From: CAYMRB01 sp964392615
GTDB taxonomy: Bacteria; Planctomycetota; UBA8108
Assembly: GCA_964392615.1 (NCBI GenBank)
Contig: CAYMRB010000093.1
Coordinates: forward strand, 1 to 25,535
Direction of reading: 5' to 3'
Length of the DNA: 25,535 bases
A program made the position numbers and the translations under genes. This document shows positions 1 to 5,317 of this stretch, one piece after another. Position 1 is the stretch's first letter. The number at the start of each line of letters is the position of its first letter. Below the pieces are notes generated by a model. It saw only the letters and a program-made list of their open reading frames with translations. It had not been told where the DNA came from and ran no database searches.

Positions 1-1
1 C

Positions 2-163
2 AACAGGATCTCGGCGTCGGTCTCGCGGGCTGCAAGGCGGCTCGAAGAGCGCGGACTCGTGACGCGCGAGAAGGGGTACGTCTTGCTGACGGCCGACGGG
101 CTCGAGATCGCCCGCGGAATCAAGAAGCGCGACACTCTCCAGCGGCCGAAGGAAGGACGATAG
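2..163 (+). CDS. C-terminal fragment of a winged-helix DNA-binding protein (5' end outside window)
   Basis: The open frame enters from the left edge and ends at TAG 161-163, leaving 53 visible residues. The visible part reads as the second half of a winged helix-turn-helix: a recognition-helix-like stretch (SVSRAARRLEERGLV), then a beta-wing (TREKGYVLLTADG) and a charged C-terminal helix (LEIARGIKKRD). This pattern is common in MarR-type and similar small regulators, and also in phage or element regulators, and the fragment does not allow a choice between them. It converges on the tRNA-Asp gene. The fold call is fairly good; the specific family and target are unknown. Confidence 0.55.
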   Translation, partial: NRISASVSRAARRLEERGLVTREKGYVLLTADGLEIARGIKKRDTLQRPKEGR

Positions 164-210
164 TCGACTCCGCCAGGAACTGCGCCCGTCGAGTGCAGTT
201 CTATCCACAA

Positions 211-229
211 GGGGGCCAAAAGGGGGCCA
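211..229. repeat. Short direct repeat (GGGGGCCA twice) in the gap next to the tRNA
   Basis: GGGGGCCA occurs at 211-218 and again at 222-229, separated by three A residues. The surrounding 164-343 region has no convincing gene. In one plus frame it stays open and reads GGQKGATP across the repeat, but no start or recognisable domain accompanies it. It lies on the 3' side of tRNA-Asp, the side where integrated elements usually sit, so it could be degraded element DNA; this is only a suggestion. Confidence 0.35.
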
Positions 230-343
230 CGCCGGCGTTGATGGACGCGGCGCGCAGGGCGCGTGCCGACGCCCCGACCGCTGGTCGCCCCCGCGCTGGC
301 GTCCCCCGCCGCCACGAGGTTTCACCGAGGTTTCAACGGCACG

Positions 344-377
344 AAAAAAGGACTTAGGGGTGTTTCCCTAAGTCCTT
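344..377 (-). terminator. Intrinsic terminator of the tRNA-Asp transcript
   Basis: The 12-base arms at 348-359 (AAGGACTTAGGG) and 366-377 (CCCTAAGTCCTT) are perfectly complementary around a 6-base loop. On the minus strand the stem runs directly into six T residues (plus-strand A 344-349). It starts 8 bases beyond the CCA end of the tRNA. This is a textbook Rho-independent terminator and the only one in the window with a proper U tract. Confidence 0.93.
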
Positions 378-385
378 GTGGTTCC

Positions 386-463
<78 letters not shown>

Positions 464-490
464 ACGCGTCTTCGTGGGTCAGGAACGAAG

Positions 491-519
491 TATTTACCGT
501 CTCCGGCGGGCCTTGTCAA
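491..519 (-). promoter_or_regulatory. Sigma70-like promoter of tRNA-Asp
   Basis: On the minus strand there is a perfect -35 TTGACA (plus 514-519) and, 17 bases on, TAAATA (plus 491-496) in the -10 position. Predicted initiation is near 484, about 20 bases upstream of the mature tRNA 5' end at 463. The -10 matches the consensus only partly; the perfect -35, ideal spacing and position support the call. Confidence 0.75.
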
Positions 520-726
520 TCGCGAAGATGAACACTCTTTCGCCGGGGACCGCCAAGTCTACAACATGCGCCAGCGGTCGGCTACCGAGCTCGGCGCCTC
601 CTCGCCCCACCGGCACACAGCCCGCACGTTCGCCGCGACCTCAGCGCCTCGCCCTCAGAGCGCCCGCCCCCCGTCAGGGATCCCGAAACGCCCCCGTCCG
701 CCGCCAAAGGCGGCTCTTCTACTTGA

Positions 727-781
727 AGCGCATTCTTGCGGTTTCGAGCGGCCTCGCCGCGAGAAACCGTAAGAATGCGCT
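727..781. repeat. Long near-perfect inverted repeat (hairpin), possible terminator or interspersed repeat
   Basis: Arms 727-745 and 763-781 pair at 18 of 19 positions. After a tandem GA/GA mismatch (746-747 against 761-762), a second perfect stem GCGGC/GCCGC (748-752 with 756-760) closes on a 3-base loop. The structure begins 15 bases after the stop codon of the minus-strand HARE-HTH gene, so it could end that transcript or protect its 3' end. There is no T run on either side, so it is not a classical intrinsic terminator. A REP-like interspersed element is the main alternative. Confidence 0.7.
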
Positions 782-796
782 GCCGCAAAAAACGCT

Positions 797-1543
797 TCAG
801 TGCACGCGCCGCTCGGCCAAGCGGTAGCGCTGGCTGTCCCAGTCGAAGTCTTTGTTGAGGTACTTCTTCAGCGTCGCGGAGACGCGCTGGCTCAGCTCAT
901 CCATCTCGAGGTCGGTGTCGTAGCCGGCGATCACGACGCGGCTCGCGATCTCGGACACCTTGAGCGGCACATCGGCCTTGTCGAGGACCTCGACGATGTA
1001 GTCCTTCAGGCGCGTCTTCTTCTTGGGGAGGATCTCCCGCACGCCGTTTTCCTTGAGCGCTTCGGCCGAGAGGCGGTACTTCTTCGCTTCCTTCTCGAAG
1101 ATGTCGTAGCGCTGCAGGGCCTGGAACACCGTGTTGTAGAACGACCGCGGGTTCGTCGAGTTCGACACGTACCCCGCCGCGGGCAGGCGCTTCTGGATAT
1201 CCGACGGCGACAGCGGTCCGTCCGCCTCGAGCAACACCTGAGCGATATAGTCTTTCAGGTTGCGCTTGCGCTTGCCGGCGAGGAAGCTTCGACCACCCGT
1301 CGCCGCCAGTGCGTCGTCGACGCCAGGAGTCGTCGCCGCGGTCGGATCCGTCGCCTTACGATCGCGCTCCGCACGCTCGATCGCCTCGATCGAATCATCC
1401 AACCGGCGCAACTCCAACCGCAATTGCTCACGCTCACGCAGCAGGTCTGCGAGCTTGTGATTCTTCTTCTTCCTCTCGAGGAGCTCCTCCAAATCTCGAA
1501 CGGTCAGCCGATCGAAGAGATGTTCCGGTATCTTCGATAACAT
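797..1543 (-). CDS. Coiled-coil protein with two HARE-HTH-like winged-helix domains
   Basis: 248 residues from ATG 1543; an AGGGA ribosome-binding site lies about 7 bases upstream, so the in-frame ATG at 1582 is not needed. Residues 12-65 form a charged helix, likely a coiled coil (ELLERKKKNHK...RRLDDSIEAIERAER). Residues 70-92 are a linker. Two related winged-helix units follow, about 96-158 and 179-243. Both start LKDYI, continue with (A/D)(G/V)PL(S/K) and a helix, and end YRL. This resembles the HARE-HTH family, known from eukaryotic chromatin proteins and from bacterial proteins linked to DNA modification and RNA polymerase delta subunits. A DNA-binding or chromatin-associated regulator is inferred; the target is unknown. 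No restriction or modification gene is adjacent. Confidence 0.72.
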   Translation of the reverse strand: MLSKIPEHLFDRLTVRDLEELLERKKKNHKLADLLREREQLRLELRRLDDSIEAIERAERDRKATDPTAATTPGVDDALAATGGRSFLAGKRKRNLKDYIAQVLLEADGPLSPSDIQKRLPAAGYVSNSTNPRSFYNTVFQALQRYDIFEKEAKKYRLSAEALKENGVREILPKKKTRLKDYIVEVLDKADVPLKVSEIASRVVIAGYDTDLEMDELSQRVSATLKKYLNKDFDWDSQRYRLAERRVH

Positions 1544-1979
1544 CGTGATTCCCTGCCGCGTTCCCGATGGCTCGGAAGCCAACGCTCTACGTAGGTTTCG
1601 CCACGAGCTCCAATCCCGTCTCGACGCTCGCCCGGCGCCGTCTCACCGCAGGGATTGGACCCCGCGTTCTCTCGCACTTCTGGTGAAAAGACCCGACAAT
1701 CGACCACCGCCGGCCCGAACCTCACCCGGACCGCCGAAACACACCATCGCCGAAAAGCCAGGACCCATTCGCGGACCCTAAGCGTGCCTGGACCTCCGAT
1801 CGACGAGCCCCTGGTGCTGCAACCAGCAGGCTGACCACTACAGCAGCAGACAGGCGCCAGATGGGGCACTAACGGGCGAGCGATGCGTTCGAGACCCGCC
1901 GCCGATGCCGACCCTCCCGGCGGAAGCGTTTCCCTATCTGCTTCCTTTCACGGGCATTATAAGCGAGTGGCAGATGGAC
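1544..1979 (-). other. Probable long untranslated leader of the HARE-HTH gene
   Basis: This 436-base gap has no gene that can be supported on either strand. A strong promoter-like sequence at 1956-1983 on the minus strand points toward the HARE-HTH gene and would give a leader of roughly 400 bases. A minus-strand open frame beginning near 1869 exists but has poor composition and no ribosome-binding site. No known riboswitch or RNA fold was recognised. Confidence 0.4.
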
Positions 1980-1983
1980 TCAA
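1956..1983 (-). promoter_or_regulatory. Sigma70-like promoter reading toward the HARE-HTH gene
   Basis: On the minus strand a perfect TATAAT (plus 1956-1961) lies 16 bases after TTGAGT (plus 1978-1983). The -35 overlaps the TGA stop codon (1980-1982) of the upstream ParB-HD-GYP gene. Initiation would be near 1949. An exact TATAAT is rare in such GC-rich DNA, which supports the call. Confidence 0.6.
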
Positions 1984-3368
1984 TACAAATCCGCGGGGAC
2001 GGGCGCCACCGCAGACTGGCTAATCGCCGCCAGTCGTCGACTGACCGCGTCGCTGGGCTGCCGCGGCTGCTCGCCCGGCGCCCACAGGCGTCCCAGATCG
2101 CGCAACCAGAGCGGATCGTAGCCGGCTCTCTCCTCCTCGCTGCCCGGCAGGCGCTCGAGCGCCTCCTCCTCGCGCATGCCATCGCGATAGGGCCGCGACG
2201 CCGTCATGGCGACGAAGGAATCGGTCAGCCCGGTCAGCTGGGCGAGCCACGAGATGTCGTGCCCGGCCAGCCCCGCCGGATAGCCGCTGCCGTCTCGACG
2301 CTCGTGGTGATCCCGCGCGGCGAAGGCGACGTCGCGCAGCGAGCGATCGAGATGGGAGAGCAGCGCGTACCCGAGCCGTGTGTGGCTGCGGACCTCGCTC
2401 TGCTGCCCCGGCGTCAGCGCCCCGGCGCCGAAGAGGTACTCGCGCCGCTCGAGGAAGACCATGCCGATATCGTGCAGCAGGCCAGCGAGCGCCGCGATGT
2501 GGGCAGAGCGCCGATCGCCACGCACCTCGACGACCGCGCGATTGAGCAACGCGACGTGCACGCTGTGACGCGCCAGCCACGATCCGGCTCGTCCTCCAGC
2601 GCTCTCCGCGGCGAGGTCGAGATCGCTCGCACGCACCGCGCGCGGCGGCAGTTCCTGAATGCGCGTCGCGAGCCCCAACGCGCGCTCGACGTCGACGATG
2701 CGACTCTCGCGCACGGTGTCGAGCAGCCCGCGCGCCGCGAGAAGGATCGCGCCGGCCTTCTCATGCCAATCGCTGGCGTCAGCAGGCTGCGCTCCGGTGT
2801 CGGAGGAGCCCCACCGCTCCGACAGCCCCGCCGACGGATCGGCTGGCGGCACGGCCGGTGGCGTCAGCCTCGTCGCGGCAGATCCGACCAGCGGCAACCG
2901 CCCCGCCGCCGGGTCGTGACCGTGCGATCGATCGATACCGGCGCTCGGCGCGACCGGATCGCCGGGCGCGTCGACCTCGCTGCCGGCAGGCTCCGCGTCC
3001 CGCAATCGCTTGAGCTGCTTGAGAACTTCCTCGCGATGCGCGTCGCTGAGCTCCTGGCGACACGTGTTCTCCGAGAGATAACACCGAATCGCCTCGCCAT
3101 CCGACAGACGCGCGACGACGACCGGCACCGTCTCCAGCCCTGCCTCGCGCGCTGCCAACACCCGCCGGTAGCCGCACACGACTTGATAGCCGTGCCGCCC
3201 CCCGTCGAGCGCGACCGGGCGCACGAGCACAGGACATAGAACGCCGTGAAGCCGCACCGAGCTCAGCAGGAGCTCGAGGGCCGGACGCTCCTCCCGCGCC
3301 GGATACGCCGGCGTCTCGAGGAGTCGGCCGGTCTCCACTCGGGTCTGCTCGATCGATTGTTGATCCAT
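1980..3368 (-). CDS. ParB N-terminal domain fused to HD-GYP domain (putative CTP-binding, c-di-GMP phosphodiesterase-type protein)
   Basis: 462 residues from ATG 3368, preceded by GGAG 8 bases upstream. The A of this ATG is the last base of the previous gene's TGA, so translation is probably coupled. Residues 30-125 are a ParB-type domain, with a GYRRVLAAREAG motif (66-77) and a ParB box ENTCRQEL (100-107), which in ParB proteins form the CTP site. No helix-turn-helix follows; a Pro/Ala/Gly-rich linker occupies 126-200. Residues about 205-440 are an HD-GYP domain with H271, HD 299-300, H329, HH 354-355, DGSGYP 359-364 and a conserved RPYRDG. These are the metal and signature residues of c-di-GMP phosphodiesterases. 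The HD motif reads HDIGM rather than HDIGK. Domain assignments are strong; coupling of CTP to c-di-GMP is inference. Confidence 0.88.
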   Translation of the reverse strand: MDQQSIEQTRVETGRLLETPAYPAREERPALELLLSSVRLHGVLCPVLVRPVALDGGRHGYQVVCGYRRVLAAREAGLETVPVVVARLSDGEAIRCYLSENTCRQELSDAHREEVLKQLKRLRDAEPAGSEVDAPGDPVAPSAGIDRSHGHDPAAGRLPLVGSAATRLTPPAVPPADPSAGLSERWGSSDTGAQPADASDWHEKAGAILLAARGLLDTVRESRIVDVERALGLATRIQELPPRAVRASDLDLAAESAGGRAGSWLARHSVHVALLNRAVVEVRGDRRSAHIAALAGLLHDIGMVFLERREYLFGAGALTPGQQSEVRSHTRLGYALLSHLDRSLRDVAFAARDHHERRDGSGYPAGLAGHDISWLAQLTGLTDSFVAMTASRPYRDGMREEEALERLPGSEEERAGYDPLWLRDLGRLWAPGEQPRQPSDAVSRRLAAISQSAVAPVPADLY

Positions 3369-5140
3369 CACGGTGTCTCCTTACTCGACTCGAATCCTCT
3401 CATGCCCGCATCGTCGCCGCGCATCGTCGCCGTACGGCTCTCCCGTGGCGTCGCAGCGCGGTTGACGACGACCCCGCTCGCTCGGGCGCCGGCTTCGCGC
3501 AGCTGCCGTCGCGCCCACAGCACCTGACGCGATGGAGCCTGCCGCGGATCGACGACGATCAGCGTCGTATCGCACGCGGCAGCCAGCACGACGGCTTCCC
3601 GCGACGACATCCGCGGATCGGGGGTGTCGAACATCACCCCGATTCCGAGGCTGGCCTCGTTGACTGCACGCGTGTCGCAAAGGACAAAGTCCGCATCCGC
3701 GCGCAGAGCGTCCATCAAGGCCCGCGCGTGCTCGACGTCGAAAGGCACCCGCGGCGAGCCCGTCGGCCCGGCCGCCAAGAACCGCAGACCCGGCACGAGC
3801 GTCGACTGCAATCTTGCCGAGACCTCTCCACGCAGCTCGACCGGGTCGACCTGCCCGTCGACGAGGCTTGCCATCAGATCGACGACGCCGACGTCGTTGT
3901 GCAGGCCGAGCACGACGTGCAGCCCCGGGGAGCGCACGGCTCCATCGACGAGCGTCACGCGATAGCCGGCCTCCGCGAGAACCATGGCGAGCGACGCGAT
4001 GATCGTCGTCCGCCCTTCTCCCGACCGTGCGCTCGACAACGCCGCAGCGACACCAGCGATGCCCGTCTCGGAACTGTCGCGACCCGCCCGGAGGAACTCC
4101 GCCACGTCGCTCGCGCTTTCCTGCACTTGCGGCGAGAGCACCGGCCGCCGAAAGAAGCCAGCGAGATCCTCATCGATGGGGAACGTCGCCACGAGCGGCA
4201 GGCCCAGGCGACGTGAACACTCCGCCGGGTCGACCGCTCGCCACCGGCGGAACTCGACGGCGAAGACGACGAAGAGTCCGAACGCCAGCCCGGCCAGCGT
4301 CAGCACGCCCCACAGGGTCGGCTCGTTCCAGATCACCTCGGCGGCGGCGGCGAGATCCACGTGCGCCTTCGGAGCAGCGTTGTCGCCACGGCCAGCCAGA
4401 CGGTCGTCGAGGGCGGCGATCGCCGCCTCGGCGCGGACGACCTCGGCGTCGATTGCGGCGACTCGGTCCGTGACGGCAGCGCCGCCGGTCTCTCGGGCGA
4501 GCTCGATCTCGCGATCCGCGCCGGCGACCCACTCGACGAGCTCGTCCCTGCGCGTCCGAACGAGCTCGACCTCGCGCTCTTCGTACGATGCGACGACAGC
4601 CTCAGCCGCCGCCCACGCGAAGACACGGGCCCGGCCCTTCGTCGAGGTCGTCGCCTCCACCCACACGCTGCGCGCGCCCGGCTCGACGCCTAATCCGATC
4701 GCTCTCTCGACCTCGCGTCGCAGCTCAACGTCGTCTGGGAGCGTGGTCGCGAGCTCCCGCACCACCCAACCGACCGACGCCGGCTCGTCTCCCGTCGGGA
4801 AGAGGTGCGCGAGCTTCTCACGTCCTCGCAGCACGTCGACGACTCTCGCCGCCACCTCCGGTCGCTCGCCGTCGGCCTCGGGCCACAGCGTCGGCACGTC
4901 GCCGGCGTTCAGGCCCGACGGGAAATCGACCCGCATCCCGAACCGGTAGCGACGCTCCGCAATACCGGTCCACCAGAGCATCCCCGAGCTCACGACGAGC
5001 AGAATCAGGAGTACTGTGACGGACCACCGACGGAGGAGCATGCTGAGAGCTTTCAAGAGGCCTTCCGGCCAGCGAATCAGGGGAACGACGCTGGAGGTTC
5101 GACTGCGACTCGGCAGCGAACACCGCGCCCTGATGTGCAC
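3368..5140 (-). CDS. Wzc-like polysaccharide chain-length/tyrosine-kinase-family membrane protein with atypical P-loop
   Basis: 590 residues if begun at GTG 5140. An ATG at 5041 (residue 34) is a good alternative, and neither has a clear ribosome-binding site. Layout: membrane helix about 41-59, extracytoplasmic region with a charged probable coiled coil (185-250), second helix about 276-297, then a cytoplasmic MinD/ParA-superfamily ATPase domain (about 360-565). This is the Wzc/ExoP order of a Wzz part plus a bacterial tyrosine-kinase part. The P-loop is SGEGRTT (373-379) with R377 instead of the usual lysine. Walker A' is LVDG (397-400) and Walker B is FVLCDT (485-490). The C-terminal tail has no tyrosine, so the usual phosphorylated tyrosine cluster is absent. 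It overlaps the ParB-HD-GYP gene by one base. A role in exopolysaccharide assembly or its regulation is inferred. Confidence 0.8.
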   Translation of the reverse strand: MHIRARCSLPSRSRTSSVVPLIRWPEGLLKALSMLLRRWSVTVLLILLVVSSGMLWWTGIAERRYRFGMRVDFPSGLNAGDVPTLWPEADGERPEVAARVVDVLRGREKLAHLFPTGDEPASVGWVVRELATTLPDDVELRREVERAIGLGVEPGARSVWVEATTSTKGRARVFAWAAAEAVVASYEEREVELVRTRRDELVEWVAGADREIELARETGGAAVTDRVAAIDAEVVRAEAAIAALDDRLAGRGDNAAPKAHVDLAAAAEVIWNEPTLWGVLTLAGLAFGLFVVFAVEFRRWRAVDPAECSRRLGLPLVATFPIDEDLAGFFRRPVLSPQVQESASDVAEFLRAGRDSSETGIAGVAAALSSARSGEGRTTIIASLAMVLAEAGYRVTLVDGAVRSPGLHVVLGLHNDVGVVDLMASLVDGQVDPVELRGEVSARLQSTLVPGLRFLAAGPTGSPRVPFDVEHARALMDALRADADFVLCDTRAVNEASLGIGVMFDTPDPRMSSREAVVLAAACDTTLIVVDPRQAPSRQVLWARRQLREAGARASGVVVNRAATPRESRTATMRGDDAGMRGFESSKETP

Positions 5141-5317
5141 TTCGGCGAAGGCCCGATCCGGGCTTTACAGCCGTCCGAAAATCGCTTCCTACGAGGTAGC
5201 GAAAATGCTACGTTCCCGACTTCCTCAGGCCGAAGTAGGCAAAGTAGACACAGTAAGAACGGCGCAGAAAGACTCGAGCGTCGGCAGTCTCATAGTCCCG
5301 GAAATCGTGGAGTAGAC
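5141..5317. promoter_or_regulatory. Divergent control region between the Wzc-like and phosphohexomutase genes
   Basis: These 177 bases must hold the promoters for both divergent units, but no convincing -10/-35 pair was found. Three hairpins are visible: GCCCG-ATC-CGGGC (5151-5163); TCGCTTCCT-ACG-AGGTAGCGA (5182-5202, one mismatch); and GTAGC-GAAAAT-GCTAC (5196-5211). The last two share bases 5196-5202 and cannot form together, so they could be alternative structures or overlapping operator half-sites. Confidence 0.5.

Larger units (their letters stand above)
464..796. other. Noncoding gap between tRNA-Asp and the HARE-HTH gene
   Basis: Apart from the tRNA promoter, this stretch carries no credible gene. 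Open frames cross it on both strands, but their composition is Arg/Pro/Ala-rich and no start has a ribosome-binding site. Its right half contains a run of palindromes: GGGATCCC (677-684), a 6-bp hairpin GCCGCC-AAA-GGCGGC (700-714) and the long hairpin at 727-781. Nothing else stands out between 520 and 670. Confidence 0.6.

Noticed and set aside
582..788. Short minus-strand open frame of 68 codons
   Set aside because: It spans the hairpins at 700-714 and 727-781, has biased composition and no ribosome-binding site; the structure explains the sequence better than a protein.
1504..1869. Minus-strand open frame in the gap upstream of the HARE-HTH gene
   Set aside because: The start is a GTG without a ribosome-binding site, composition is Arg/Cys/Ser-rich, and it overlaps the start of the HARE-HTH gene in another frame.
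3368..5140. True ParA gene of a chromosome partition locus
   Set aside because: The ATPase domain sits behind two membrane helices and a Wzz-like region, and the ParB-type partner lacks a recognisable helix-turn-helix, so a standard ParABS locus is unlikely.
4805..5317. Upstream extension of the phosphohexomutase frame
   Set aside because: It is antisense to the Wzc-like gene and then crosses the divergent intergenic region; ATG 5318 has a good ribosome-binding site and begins the conserved protein.
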